Shown: positions 36,499 to 46,453 of the stretch, piece by piece
How positions within the stretch are numbered: position 1 is the first letter of the stretch
Layout: the number at the start of each line of letters is the position of its first letter
Source: Rhodocytophaga rosea
GTDB taxonomy: Bacteria; Bacteroidota; Bacteroidia; Cytophagales; 172606-1
Direction: 5' to 3'
NCBI RefSeq assembly: GCF_010119975.1
Contig: NZ_CP048222.1
Span: 1,323,501 to 1,387,500, forward strand
DNA: 64,000 bases
Position numbers and translations under genes: made by a program
The notes under the pieces: generated by a model
What the model saw: only the letters and a program-made list of their open reading frames with translations
What the model was told of the DNA's origin: nothing
Databases searched by the model: none

Positions 36499-37521
36499 AT
36501 GGAAATAGGAATAGATAGTTTCGCATCTGCCATGTATGGAAGCAAAGAGCTGGGCAGCCAGGATGCCATGCAACAACTGCTGGATAGAATAGTTGCTGCC
36601 GACGAGGCTGGGCTCGATATATTCGGGATCGGCGAACATCATAAAAAAGAATTTCTGGACTCTGCGCCTGCAGTCATACTAGCAGCGGCAGCGGCTCTTA
36701 CGAAAAAAATCCGGCTAACCAGTGCTGTAACTGTACTAAGTACTTCAGATCCGGTGCGTATTTTTCAAAGTTTTGCCACCTTGGATATAATTTCAAAAGG
36801 CCGTGCCGAGATCGTGGTTGGCCGGGGTTCTGCCATCGAAGCATATCCCTTATTCGGATACGACCTGAATGACTATGATGCCTTATTCAAAGAAAAATTA
36901 AAATTGCTGCTGCAGATCCGGGATCAGGAACTGGTTACCTGGTCGGGAAAATTCAGGCCCGCACTGCAGAATCAACCTGTCTATCCGCGACCTGTTCAGG
37001 AAAAGTTACCTGTCTGGGTAGGTGTGGGCGGAACACCACAATCTTTTGTACGTGCCGGTATGCTAGGCCTTCCCTTAATGGTCGCTATTATTGGTCGTGA
37101 GACCGAACGTTTTCGGCCGCTCATCGATCTTTACCGGAAATCGGGTCAGGAAGCAGGTTTCAGCCCTGATCAACTCAAGGTAGGACTTCATTCACCTGGT
37201 TACGTAGGGAAGGATGACCGCTCGGCAATAGCTGATTATTATCCGGGCTATGCTCAGTTGTGGACGAAATTAGGACGGGAGCGTGGGTGGCCGCCGGTAA
37301 CCAGAGGTCAGTTCGATAGTCTGATAGCCCCAAAAGGTGTACTCGTTGTAGGTGGGCCAGAAACGGTTGCTCAAAAGCTTTTACGGCATAGCCAAGCACT
37401 GGGAGGAGTGGATCGGTTTACATTTCAGATGGATAATGCAGGACTTAGCCACCAGCAGTTAAAGCAATCTATCGAACTAATTGGCACTGAAGTAATTCCA
37501 CAAATCCGGAAGAATGGTTGA
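36499..37521 (+). CDS. LLM-class flavin-dependent oxidoreductase
   Basis: A 340-residue luciferase-like monooxygenase. Recognisable parts are the N-terminal LDIFGIGEHHKKEFLDSAP, the strand RIFQSFATLDIISKGRAEIV and VGRGSAIEAYPLFGYDL. Enzymes of this family use FMNH2 or F420 to oxidise small molecules. The C-terminal half keeps the TIM-barrel pattern (GPETVAQKLLRHSQALGGVD). It is followed directly by a pirin gene (87 bp to the preferred start), and HxlR lies upstream, a set commonly seen in stress or quinone response. Confidence 0.9.
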   Translation: MEIGIDSFASAMYGSKELGSQDAMQQLLDRIVAADEAGLDIFGIGEHHKKEFLDSAPAVILAAAAALTKKIRLTSAVTVLSTSDPVRIFQSFATLDIISKGRAEIVVGRGSAIEAYPLFGYDLNDYDALFKEKLKLLLQIRDQELVTWSGKFRPALQNQPVYPRPVQEKLPVWVGVGGTPQSFVRAGMLGLPLMVAIIGRETERFRPLIDLYRKSGQEAGFSPDQLKVGLHSPGYVGKDDRSAIADYYPGYAQLWTKLGRERGWPPVTRGQFDSLIAPKGVLVVGGPETVAQKLLRHSQALGGVDRFTFQMDNAGLSHQQLKQSIELIGTEVIPQIRKNG

Positions 37522-37607
37522 AAAAAGAAGACATCAGCTTTCCTGCAAGGCAGTCTATTCGGTCTTACTATATACAAGAACTAAACGATCACACAATTAA
37601 TAATCAA

Positions 37608-38489
37608 ATGAAAAAGAAAAGCAGTTTTTCATCTCAGGGTCAAAGAGCAGATATTGGAGACCTTATCATATACCGGATACTTCCCAACAGATACGCTGAC
37701 GCGGTCGGGCCGTTTGTTTTTTTAGACCATATCGTTCCAACATTCCAAACTAAAATCAATAAAGAAGGCACTGGCGCTCATCCGCACCGCGGTATTGCTA
37801 CGTTAAGTTACATCCTGAATGGGGAGGACGAACACTTTGACAGCGCAGGAAACTATGCTATGGTGCATTCCGGAGGCGTGCAATGGATGAATGCCGGGAA
37901 TGGCATCATTCATGATGAAACACTTAAGTATGATTCCAGAACTGATTCCAAAATGCTTCATGCCTTTCAATTCTGGATCAATCTGCCCTCAAAAATCAAA
38001 GCCGAAAAACCCTCCTACTTAGCTATTGAAGGCAGGGATGTCCCCTATAAAGAACTACTAGATGGAAAAGGATGGATCAAAGTGATCGTTGGTTCTTTTG
38101 AAGAATTAAACTCTGCAATTCCGAACTATTCAAAACAGTTTCTTTACCACATCCATTTGGAGCCAGGAGGCAGTTTCGCAACCCTGTTTGCCGATAACAT
38201 AGAAGTTGCCGCTTATTTGCCCCTTCTGCCAGCAATTATAAATGCCGAATCCTTCAATGCTGGTGATTTCATAGAATTCGACAGAAAGGCGGGAACTATA
38301 GAATTAAGAAACGATAATCAGCAGGCTTGTGACTTTTTATTGTTTGGCGGAGAGCCCTACCAGGAGCCTATTGCCGCTGAAGGTCCATTTGTGATGAACT
38401 CCAGGCTGGAGATCGCCAATGCTTACAGAGATTTTTACAATGGCGATTACGGCAAAATAGATTACCAAAAGCAAAAGGTCAAGGTATAA
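37608..38489 (+). CDS. Pirin family protein
   Basis: A bicupin of about 293 residues. The metal-binding motif HPHRGIATLSYILNGEDEH and the later GGVQWMNAGNGIIHDE are typical of pirins. Many pirins are iron-binding quercetin dioxygenases or regulators. The start at ATG 37608 (MKKKSSFSSQGQRADIGD) is preferred to an upstream TTG at 37518 that would overlap the oxidoreductase stop. The stop codon lies directly before an IS630 insertion, which left the gene intact. Confidence 0.9.
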   Translation: MKKKSSFSSQGQRADIGDLIIYRILPNRYADAVGPFVFLDHIVPTFQTKINKEGTGAHPHRGIATLSYILNGEDEHFDSAGNYAMVHSGGVQWMNAGNGIIHDETLKYDSRTDSKMLHAFQFWINLPSKIKAEKPSYLAIEGRDVPYKELLDGKGWIKVIVGSFEELNSAIPNYSKQFLYHIHLEPGGSFATLFADNIEVAAYLPLLPAIINAESFNAGDFIEFDRKAGTIELRNDNQQACDFLLFGGEPYQEPIAAEGPFVMNSRLEIANAYRDFYNGDYGKIDYQKQKVKV

Positions 38490-38507
38490 TACCAAATAGG
38501 GCGAAGG

Positions 38508-39104
38508 CTATTCCATAGAGGTTGTAATCTTGCTGATGGCTTCTAAAATGTAAGGGTATCCGGTTAGAGAGGCGATCTGTCTTTGCCCATAACTTTTAGC
38601 CGTATTAGTGATCCAGGCTTCCAGTTCTTGTTCATGGCTGAAGTTGTGAAAAGCTACTTTGTTTTTCATATCCCCCCACAGCCTTTCGACCGGATTGAGT
38701 TCAGGGTTGGAAGAAGGTAAATACACCAGGCGGATATTTTGGGGCACTTGCAAGGCTTTTGCCCGGTGATAGCCTGCTTTGTCTACAAAGATAAACTTGA
38801 ACACTTGCGGTTGATGGCGGCTAAACTCCTCAAGCATATACTCAAAGTAAAGCGTGTTAACCTGTGGGGCAGTAATAAAGAAGTGATCTCCTGTCAGCGG
38901 TTCTACCAATCCATAGCAGTAGCGGTAGATGAAGCGGTGCTGATAGGCTCCTACCGGTTTTATGCCGGCAAGGGTGATGGCTCTTCTCAAAACAGTCATC
39001 AAACCAAAGCGGCTCTCATCCTGATAGTACACCTTCCAATGGCTGACTACCCCTTTGGCAGCCAAAGGAGCATAGTAGCGCTGTAAGAGGAAAGTGAGCA
39101 CCAA
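38508..39104 (-). CDS. IS630-family transposase, catalytic part (DDE)
   Basis: A 198-residue segment with a DDE_3 endonuclease fold: VYYQDESRFGLM with the first acidic residues, FKFIFVDKAGYHRA with the second Asp region and LPSSNPELNPVERLWGDMKN with the terminal Glu. It has no proper start of its own. An A8 run at the end of the preceding frame (39111-39118 on the plus strand as T8) allows a -1 shift that joins both parts into one transposase. This is the expected expression mode of many IS630 members. Confidence 0.9.
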   Translation of the reverse strand: MVLTFLLQRYYAPLAAKGVVSHWKVYYQDESRFGLMTVLRRAITLAGIKPVGAYQHRFIYRYCYGLVEPLTGDHFFITAPQVNTLYFEYMLEEFSRHQPQVFKFIFVDKAGYHRAKALQVPQNIRLVYLPSSNPELNPVERLWGDMKNKVAFHNFSHEQELEAWITNTAKSYGQRQIASLTGYPYILEAISKITTSME

Positions 39105-39106
39105 GT

Positions 39107-39601
39107 TTAGTTTTTTTTATACTTCTGCTCATAGGCTAGATCCTTTTTCAGGTTGCTCTTTCTAACCACTTTCAGCTTTGCCCCCAGCTGTCGGTGGACA
39201 AACCAATGTACATGCTCATAGCTCAGATCAATGCCATGCGCCGTGTGCAACCACTCATGGATTTGCTTATAAGAAGTAAAATAGTTGTTTGGATCAGCAA
39301 GCTTTGCCTTCAACTGCTCAAGTACTTTACCTGCAATCTGTGATGCCCTTTTGTGGCCGCCCGGATCTATCTGAAGACAGGCTTGCAGCCCTTTCTGTTT
39401 GTAAAGCCGGAACCACTGGCCCACTGCATGACGCTCATAGCCTACGGCAGCAGCTATTTGTCCATACGCTTTAGCCTGCCCACTCTTGTAGAGGTAAAAA
39501 GCCCGCAGTCTGGCTCCGGCTAGCGGATGGGCTATTTTTTTGCTCATCTTCAGCAACTGCTCGGCACTCTCGATGAGCTCAGTTTTGGTTACTCTTCCCA
39601 T
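39107..39601 (-). CDS. IS630-family transposase, N-terminal DNA-binding part
   Basis: A 164-residue winged-helix and HTH protein (KAYGQIAAAVGYERHAVGQW, LQIDPGGHKRASQIAGKVLE, YKQIHEWLHTAHGIDLSYEH) that binds the IS ends. It terminates in KYKKN directly after an A8 slippery run, where a -1 frameshift would continue as KKLNLVLTFLLQ into the catalytic frame. No lesion apart from this programmed site. Confidence 0.9.
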   Translation of the reverse strand: MGRVTKTELIESAEQLLKMSKKIAHPLAGARLRAFYLYKSGQAKAYGQIAAAVGYERHAVGQWFRLYKQKGLQACLQIDPGGHKRASQIAGKVLEQLKAKLADPNNYFTSYKQIHEWLHTAHGIDLSYEHVHWFVHRQLGAKLKVVRKSNLKKDLAYEQKYKKN

Positions 39602-39882
39602 ACTTGATCAACATATAACATCTATGGAAGGTTCTTTATACTATTCGGTATAATGTCTACACTTTTCTCGAAAATTGATAGTAGTGCCAATGCGCTTACC
39701 TCAAATAAGTGGAGCATGGAAAGAGAGTAGATTTGATAGCTATATTTTTGAGACACCCGAAAGGGATAGATTATGTGACTAATAGTAAGGCTTTTACAAT
39801 CTATCAACTTAACAATAGACTCCAACAACGTCTTTTTGCTTAGTATCTATAATTTAGAGAGTAGACCAGATAGTAATTATAG

Positions 39883-39890
39883 TAGCTTTG
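39883..39890 (+). promoter_or_regulatory. Candidate Bacteroidota -7 promoter box
   Basis: TAGCTTTG fits TAnnTTTG and lies 17 bp before the ATG of the following gene, giving a short leader. No clear -33 element was seen. Confidence 0.35.
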
Positions 39891-39906
39891 CAATCAATAA
39901 TGACTT

Positions 39907-40695
39907 ATGGAACCCTATTCATTTAATGAGGAGCTTAACCGCAGTATGCATTCACAGTTCCAAAACATACAAGGGCAGGTGAAGCAATATACGTCTACTA
40001 CAGCGTATAAGGCGTATGCTGATATTATTTATCCCCTTGACAGAGCTGTTGCTATGTATACTTCTCATTACAAGACCTTGCTTAGTTGCTTGCAAAGGGT
40101 AAAAGAACAAGGATTTTACAATGAAAATGGCCTCTTACAAACCGATGTGCTCCTGATGGATGCCTTAACAGGGCTTCAAGGTTATTTATCCGTGCAATTC
40201 TCCTTGTTTGATCAATTGAAAAAACATGCTTACAAACAACCGGCACAAAATGAACTCTTAGATGCTTATACCCGGTTTATGGATTTGGAAATCACTGAAT
40301 TTTTCAAAGTCTTTAACAACAATATCCTTCATGGAGTCAATTTTTCTACTGTCCTTCAGTTCCACTCCGGACGTGATGAGGCTAAGCTGGTTTATTATGT
40401 TTGTGAATTATTAAAAGTGGGTCAGTGGCAAAAATCGAAGGATTACATTTCGAGTTTCGGAGAGTTTATCACAATTGAGGGTCTAATGGCAGAATACCAT
40501 AGCCATGTGTGTGCTTTTCTTGATGGTTATGAAGCAGTGCTATTCAAAGACAATATCGGTGTATTTAAGGATGTGCTTGCAAGGCTTGGCAGTTATGCAA
40601 TACAATATGATCAAATCGGGCAAAAAGGATACTTACCAATTTCACAAGACTATCTGAGGAAAAAACGCAGGTTTATACCTGAGGGATTTTCGTAA
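39907..40695 (+). CDS. Unrecognised helical protein of 262 residues
   Basis: A soluble, mainly alpha-helical protein with many aromatic residues (QVKQYTSTTAYKAYADII, LLSCLQRVKEQGFYNENG, VLQFHSGRDEAKLVYYVCEL). It has no signal peptide, membrane helix or catalytic motif that I can name, and ends with a basic tail (YLRKKRRFIPEGFS). It is monocistronic: IS630 lies before it and a hairpin after it. It may be a cargo gene of the region or part of the neighbouring accessory set. Confidence 0.7.
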   Translation: MEPYSFNEELNRSMHSQFQNIQGQVKQYTSTTAYKAYADIIYPLDRAVAMYTSHYKTLLSCLQRVKEQGFYNENGLLQTDVLLMDALTGLQGYLSVQFSLFDQLKKHAYKQPAQNELLDAYTRFMDLEITEFFKVFNNNILHGVNFSTVLQFHSGRDEAKLVYYVCELLKVGQWQKSKDYISSFGEFITIEGLMAEYHSHVCAFLDGYEAVLFKDNIGVFKDVLARLGSYAIQYDQIGQKGYLPISQDYLRKKRRFIPEGFS

Positions 40696-40865
40696 ATGGT
40701 GCTGGCCGGATTCTGAAAAGACCAGCTTTTGACTGCATATCAAAAGCAAGCAGCACTGCTCCCGCTTTTTTCGAAACATTTCTCTCAGGCATACAATCAA
40801 TATTTCTTTCTCTAATTTGCTGAGAAGTAAGACTTCTTTTGCAGTAATAAAGCAGTAATTTTTTT

Positions 40866-40897
40866 CGCCCTTTCTTTTGGGTTAAAAGAAAGGGGCG
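40866..40897. terminator. Hairpin terminator candidate
   Basis: CGCCCTTTCTTTT and AAAAGAAAGGGGCG pair across GGGTT with one bulged base. T-runs precede the left arm and GTTTTTCT follows on the right. It separates the plus-strand gene at 39907 from the minus-strand DUF3500 gene. Confidence 0.55.
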
Positions 40898-40982
40898 AGC
40901 CTTAGTTTTTCTGCTTGGCTTGTGTCTGAAAAACTGGGAGGACTGACCCTAAAATTCCAAAATCATTCTATCTGCAACCACT

Positions 40983-42179
40983 CTATTTGTGATTGTGGTG
41001 TTGCTCTAAATGTTGTCTTAATAAGTCTTTGCCATAATCATTTCCATTAGGGGTTCTTACAATGGTATGAATATGATTTCTTGTAGCTCCACGCCCCTGG
41101 CCTCTAATCCCAATAGGTGACTGATGGTCAAATTCTATGAGTATCACAGGGCTATGAATGCGATAATAGAACACGGCCTCTTCATCGGTTTTACCAATCC
41201 AGGCAAACCAGGTATTATCTAAATGTTTTTTAATATCCTCCATTTTTACCTTAGCATGTCCCTCTCTCATATTAGAAATATATTGATGAGTTAACGCTAC
41301 TAATTTCTCTTTTTGTGCCTCCGTCATCTTTGTGGTTGCTAAGCCCTGGAAGTCCACGGTTTTGTTATCGGAAAATGCTTCTGCCTCAATATTATTTCCT
41401 CTTTTCTCTTCAGATAAAGTAGCTTGCCTTTGTTGCTCAGATGAAAGAGATTGCATAAACTTTAATCCCGTGTTTTGTTCATCTTGAAATAGAGTATTGC
41501 CTAGATACTTTCCGGAGGTGGTGATGATGGGTTCTCCACCCATAAACACAGGCGTCATTACCACTTGATCGCCTACAATGAAATAATTAATCACCAGATG
41601 ATGTCCATCCACTTGCCAGCCCCAAGGCTCATTCATCGAGGGCTTACCCATAATGGTAAAAAAATAGAGTTCTTCATCATAAATGGGATTGTCATTGTTA
41701 AGCTCTCTTAAGGTTTGGTCAGTTTTCATAATATCCTTACCCAGTTGCAGGCCTTTGGCACTCAAAGAGGTTTGCATTAGCGCAAAAGCTAATTTTCTTT
41801 GCTGTTGAGACATTTCCTTGATACTGACCCCTTGCCGTTTATACAACCCATTGTCTACATTAGACCACTTTTGCCATTCTTTATTTTGACTGTCAAAGTG
41901 TGTTTTGGGCAATTGATCCTTGCTCAAGGACTTTAGAAATGCTTCAGCTGCCTTTTTAATAGGCTCTGTAGTGACACCAGTTGAGGTAAGTGGGTACAGT
42001 CCTTTTTCTTTTCCCTTTGAGGTAATTATTCCTTCATAAGGTTTATTCAGATTTTCATTTTCTATTCTTTTTAATCTTTCGGGAAAGGGTTCATTATTAG
42101 GCTGAGCATGGGCTATATTAGTTTGCTTTACTACTATTAATAGTAATGTAATGATAAGTAGTGACACTATTTTTTTCAT
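40983..42179 (-). CDS. Secreted DUF3500 family protein
   Basis: A 398-residue secreted protein with a strong signal peptide (IVSLLIITLLLIVVKQTN, cleavage after AHA). It has the DUF3500 hallmarks: KWSNVDNGLYKRQGVSIKEM, WGWQVDGHHLVINYFIVGD and a conserved ending GRGATRNHIHTIVRTPNGND. The DGHH and HIHTIVR histidines could bind metal, but the family has no proven function. It ends in a His-rich tail (HLEQHHNHK). It lies downstream of a dipeptidase pseudogene and is a distant paralogue of the lipoprotein at 45061-46136. Confidence 0.88.
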   Translation of the reverse strand: MKKIVSLLIITLLLIVVKQTNIAHAQPNNEPFPERLKRIENENLNKPYEGIITSKGKEKGLYPLTSTGVTTEPIKKAAEAFLKSLSKDQLPKTHFDSQNKEWQKWSNVDNGLYKRQGVSIKEMSQQQRKLAFALMQTSLSAKGLQLGKDIMKTDQTLRELNNDNPIYDEELYFFTIMGKPSMNEPWGWQVDGHHLVINYFIVGDQVVMTPVFMGGEPIITTSGKYLGNTLFQDEQNTGLKFMQSLSSEQQRQATLSEEKRGNNIEAEAFSDNKTVDFQGLATTKMTEAQKEKLVALTHQYISNMREGHAKVKMEDIKKHLDNTWFAWIGKTDEEAVFYYRIHSPVILIEFDHQSPIGIRGQGRGATRNHIHTIVRTPNGNDYGKDLLRQHLEQHHNHK

Positions 42180-42358
42180 TTTTTCTTCTATTTATTTAAT
42201 ATAAGTTTTACCCATTATGGAAAGCATCCACTTGCAAGTATTGACCCCATAACTTCCGTATACTGGGTGCCCAGATCTGGCTGAGAGCTGAGAAGCATAG
42301 GTTGATGGATGAGTTTAGGCTTACCTGCCATTTTTTATTATTCTGCCTGAATCTTTTA

Positions 42359-43482
42359 CTACCTCTTTGTGGCTTGATCAAATATGCGGCAATAATTCTC
42401 ACCTCCAATTTTCGAAATTTCATCCTCATTAAATCCTGAGTTTAACATGGCCTCTACCACGGAGTAAAAGAAGCCTTCTGTTTGGGTTGTCCAAGCCTTA
42501 TTTGTTTTACTCCCAAACGGTTCACTTGCATTTGCAGGAACAGCGATTTTAGTGTCTGTTCCTATACAAATGTGTTCTACTCCAACTACATCTACCAGGG
42601 AACGAATGTGTTGAGCATATGCCAGGGGGTATCGGCAAGGTGTGTCCACACCCCAATCACACCACCCGCATTAGCTACGATTTTAGCTTGTTCTTTACTT
42701 ATGAGCCTGGGCATCATCATTTTTGCCATTTTTTCATCTTTACCAACTTGGGTATTCAGCCCTGTATGAGAGATAATAATAGGTTTATTTGTTACTTCAA
42801 GCGCATCATTAATTGCCTCATTGCTACAATGAGCAAGGTCAATGAGAATACCGAGTCTATTACATTCTTTAATTACATTCACTCCAGATTCGGTGAGCCC
42901 TCCAAACTGTGAGGGATCGGTATAAATGTCTCCTAAAGGTACTAAAGATTGATTGTCGTGTAGTAATCCTAAATGCCTTAAGCCTCTCTTATAAGCAATT
43001 TCTACCCGTTCTAGTTTTCCCTCTACAAAATGTCCGCCTTCCACCGATTGAATAACAATGGGCTTGTTTTCTTTTCGAGCCTTTTTTATATCCGAAAAAT
43101 TTAGGGCATGTTTTATATAATTGGCATTTAAAATTTCATCCATTTGGTCTAAACTTAAAATGAATCGCTTGTAAGCTTCTCCTTCTTTCGTCAGTTTAGG
43201 GCGGTCAACCTGAAAGGTCATACAGATACCCGATAGGCCTGAGGTTTTCATCTCTGTAGCCAACTCATATTTTTGGCCAACGTTCTCTTCAGTTTTAAAA
43301 GGAACATCGATATGATTGTGCGTATCAATTGCAATCGTTTTGGCAACAATGGCAGCTACTTTGGGGTCAATTTCACTAGTAGCCCAAGAGGAAAATGGGT
43401 TAACTATTATGGCAGTTCCTGCACCTGTTATAGTTGCCATAAACTTGCGTCATGACCATGCTTGATTTATACTATCCATCAT
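42359..43482 (-). pseudogene. Membrane dipeptidase (peptidase M19) with Tat-signal stop and frameshift
   Basis: Most of an M19 zinc dipeptidase is present: IDTHNHID, QSVEGGHFVEG, LIDLAHCSNEA, IIISHTGLNTQ and, in the second frame, HICIGTD. Two lesions break it. First, TGA at 43450-43452 falls in the signal region MMDSINQAWS-RKFMATITGAG; Arg (CGA) there would restore a Tat motif SRRKFM. Second, the frame changes at C5 (plus-strand G5, 42625-42629) after THLADTP; six C would join it to LAYAQHIRSLVDVVGVEH. The rest reads through to RIFDQATKR. Restored length is about 374 residues, normal for the family. Confidence 0.8.
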
Positions 43483-43873
43483 TTGTGTTGCTATTAATTT
43501 TTATGCCTGTTTGATTTCAGTTGGCAGGTAACAAGTGTACATATGCTATCTCATTCATCATATACCGTGTATATCAAAAGTTAGGAAAATATTTACTACC
43601 GATAATAAAACAACTTTGTTAGTAAGATTTTAAAAGGCTGTTGTAGTGGTATAAATAGAATTATTTAAAAATTATTGATGATATATCATAGTAAAAAAGA
43701 TAAATCTCAATGGTTTATTCTTAAAAAACAGGCAATATGCTAAATCTATATGGGAACAATCCATTAGTTCTCTGCTTTGAAAAATACTCAGAACCTGTTT
43801 TACGGCTTTGCCACCAACTTATTACTGCGAGGAAAGCAAGTCCAAACAGAAACCAACCTGCGTAATGAGCGAA
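43483..43873. other. Intergenic region before the broken dipeptidase
   Basis: AT-rich and without a supported gene. A plus-strand frame reaching 43910 is the shadow of the HupE tail on the other strand. Confidence 0.4.
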
Positions 43874-45044
43874 TTACTCAACACCTACTGTCACTATATT
43901 GGCTTCACCAGTAATCCGTTCATGGACCCAGGCCAGCTACCCCAGCCAGAAAAGCTCCTATGGTTCGTACTGCTTTGTAAAGACTAGTCTGGCTTAACAA
44001 AAACAGCCAGGGAATCACCAGGGCAACAATTGCTACCCCCGAAAAGGCTCCATAAGAGTGGGCCTGTTTCAAGGTGCAGATTAGTGAGCGTATCAGCAAA
44101 GGCCAGCCCATGAATGAGACCGAAACTAGCCGCAACCCATGGCTCTCTTCCTGGAAATAAGGGTCGCAAAGCGTGTGCAGCCGAAAGGAGAATAGATAGT
44201 GCAATCAGCACTTCGACAGGTTGGCTAGGGAATTGAAACCATTCTAACGTGCCAAAGAGCAGGGGGAGAGAATGTCCGATGGTAAAAGCTGTTACAATGA
44301 GCAGCAAATGTCTCAAACTGTAGCGAACTCCACCAAATTGGCCCCAGCGTCCGTTACTTACTAGTAATGGAGCTGGTAGCAAAAGCACGAGCAAAAAGAG
44401 CAAACAATCGGTGCCTTCCCCAATGTGTCGGATACCAAGCTCTACCATTGCCTGAAAACCTGTCATGAAGCTACCTTTCTCTAAGTTTACTGAAAGAGGC
44501 AGAATCCAGTTGTATACAATATCGAGTTCAATGATACCTATTTGCGATGGAGCATCTTCAGCAAGTTGACCGCTGACCCAATCCTGCCGGATAGATACCA
44601 TGATCTTATGGGTAACCAGCTGATGAAGCACCGCATCATAGTGGAAGACAAACTGCCGGACATTCTCCAAGGCAGGAGGAGTCAATTGAACTTGTGCTAT
44701 CAGTTCCCGATAAGTGCCATTAATCGGATATTGGGTTTGCTGTACTTCTAATGCGCCAACAAGCACTTCCCAAAAACATCCATCGGGGCTTTGAGGACGA
44801 ATATGCTTGATCAAATACGTACGCAACTCGGGAACCATCCGTTGAATCAGGTTACTTGATGAATCATTAAACACTTGGCCTAATGCAGCTTGAAGTTCAC
44901 TTAGAGGAATTTATACTTCTGCATCAATCCATTGGGAATGGGATGAGCCTTAGATGCGTTGGGTAAGCTCATCACAAGAAAGATTATTATAAAAACCATG
45001 AGCCATCCGCCCCAAAGGCTCATGTTGGCAAACCATTTCTTCAT
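43874..45044 (-). pseudogene. HupE/UreJ family membrane protein, multiply broken
   Basis: The pieces fit a HupE/UreJ_2 protein: start MKKWFANMSLWGGWLMVF with a signal segment ending SKAHPIPNG, an N-terminal soluble domain (IPLSELQAALGQVFNDSSSN), membrane helices (LRHLLLIVTAFTIGHSLPLL, VEVLIALSILLSAAHALRP, FGLIHGLAFADTLTNL) and the tail WVHERITGEANIVTVGVE. Lesions: a frame change and apparent deletion near 44910; a frame change at G5 near 44036-44040 with loss of about ten expected residues; a short deletion near 43932. These cannot all be base-calling errors, so this is a true pseudogene. The family's metal role is only proposed. Confidence 0.75.
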
Positions 45045-45060
45045 CTAAGAATATATTAGG

Positions 45061-46136
45061 CTAATTGCCGCCATAATCACTGGTACGGTCACGCCAAACG
45101 GAGTGCGGATGCGGTGTGTTTCGAATTACAATACCACCCTGATAGGAAAACTCAATCCAGACACTCGGACCATCTATACGAATGTAGTCGTTTTGAGCCG
45201 TAACGGCTGTTGATCCTGCATAAGCAATATAGGTTTCATTTAGTTCAGAAGTATATTTAGTTAAATATGCGGCGGCTGTTTCACTATCTAGATCATTGGT
45301 ATATAATTTTATGGCATTCAGTACTAAGGTTTTTTGTCGGCACTTAGATCACCTACCCGGATACCTTGTTTGGTTGTAGGAAACTGCGCATCTTTTCCAG
45401 GCCCCAGCAGCACATCATTGAATGACGAGGAAAGTTTAGCCGTGCTTTTTTCGCTACTGCTTAAACCGCCCAGCATGGCAGCAAAAGCCTGCCGTTCACC
45501 TTCCATAGGCTGATAGGTTCTGCTATTAGCTGTCACGGCTGCCATCGGCTCAACAGCCCGAAAGGAAGGCGTAACACCTGCAATGCTACCAGAATTATAG
45601 GTATTAGCAAATGTATAGTGATGCCCGTCAAATTGTAATTCCCAAAGTCCACTGGTGGAAGGTGTACCTAAGAAGGCTAAGTAGAAATTGCCGGCTCCAT
45701 AATCCGAACCCCCGCCATTTGAGTTCAGGTAATCGTCGGCTACTAAATTGCCCACCAGTGCATCATAGTCCTCATCAGTAGTGTTAAGTACAGCAATCAT
45801 CATGTCTCTGAATGCAGCCAGTTGAGTTTCGTTAAGTGCTCCCAGATTTAGCCCCACCCGGTTCCTGTAGAGCCCTTCAGGCAGGTTCGACCAACGCTGT
45901 GCATTAGCTTTACTATAGGTTAGTTGAACGGTGGATAGCTGCGTGGCATCGAGGATGGATTTAAAGGCTTCCGCTAAAAAAATTACTAGTGCTAGTCCAG
46001 TCTGCGAGGAGCAACTTGTATTTGTAGAGGTAGTGTTAGACAGTACTGATGTAATTAAGGTCGACGAGTCAGGCGTAGTAGAGGAATTATCCTGCTGACA
46101 GCCTATCAGAGAACCATATACAAGCAAGAGCGGCAT
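45061..46136 (-). pseudogene. DUF3500 lipoprotein, frameshift in an A6 run
   Basis: The first frame encodes a lipoprotein start (YGSLIGC, Cys residue 13), then a DUF3500 domain (RWSNLPEGLYRNRVGLNLGA, WELQFDGHHYTFANTYN). It stops at 45324 after LSADKKP. At A6 (plus-strand T6, 45330-45335) one more A would shift it into the next frame, which continues TLVLNAIKLYTNDLDSETAA, WIEFSYQGGIVIRNTPHPHS and ends DYGGN at 45061. The restored protein of about 358 residues has the normal DUF3500 ending. Four genes of this run point the same way, so an ancestral operon with HupE, dipeptidase and a second DUF3500 protein is likely. Confidence 0.8.
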
Positions 46137-46453
46137 GTGCCTATAATCTGCAAAAACTCTTTAACTCCATACTTGATCCAAAAAATAAAGTTCAAATACT
46201 TCCTATTCAGCAAGCTCTTGTTCTTTATTTTATATTCTTTTACGTTGTGCAACACCCAGACCCCTTTGCTGAAACTCAAGGATCAGTATTCTGAATTTAT
46301 TCCCTTGGCATCTTCCACTTTCAAAGCGCAGCCAACTACTCAAGCTAACTTCTCTGCAATAAGTCACCTAAAGCTTTTCAGTAGTTCATCACTAGCATTG
46401 TATTGCTATATTTTTACTTGGCTTCTATGACAATACCTTGATTAGCGCTATGT
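46137..46453. other. Intergenic region with a dispersed repeat copy
   Basis: Carries the repeat at 46247-46280. No gene seen; it should contain the promoter of the DUF3500 lipoprotein gene. Confidence 0.4.
46247..46280. repeat. Dispersed intergenic repeat
   Basis: GTGCAACACCCAGACCCC then TTTGCTGAAACTCAAG, matching 15067-15100 with one mismatch in 34 bp although the loci are 31 kb apart. Confidence 0.6.

Larger units (their letters stand above)
38490..39650 (-). mobile_element. IS630-family element
   Basis: Flanked by TA at 38490-38491 and 39649-39650, the target-site duplication expected for IS630/Tc1-type insertions. Imperfect inverted repeats: ACCAAATAG and TTCCATAGAGGTTGTAAT at the left, ACCGAATAG and TTCCATAGATGTTATATG at the right on the opposite strand. 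It carries two consecutive transposase frames and is inserted just after the pirin stop codon. Confidence 0.85.

Noticed and set aside
39107-39121. IS630 frame break as a pseudogene lesion
   Set aside because: The break lies in an A8 slippery run at the usual junction of a two-frame IS630 transposase, so programmed -1 frameshifting is the better explanation.
43780-43911. Plus-strand frame resembling a protein end near 43800-43910
   Set aside because: The minus strand of the same bases encodes the recognisable HupE tail WVHERITGEANIV, so the plus frame is a shadow.
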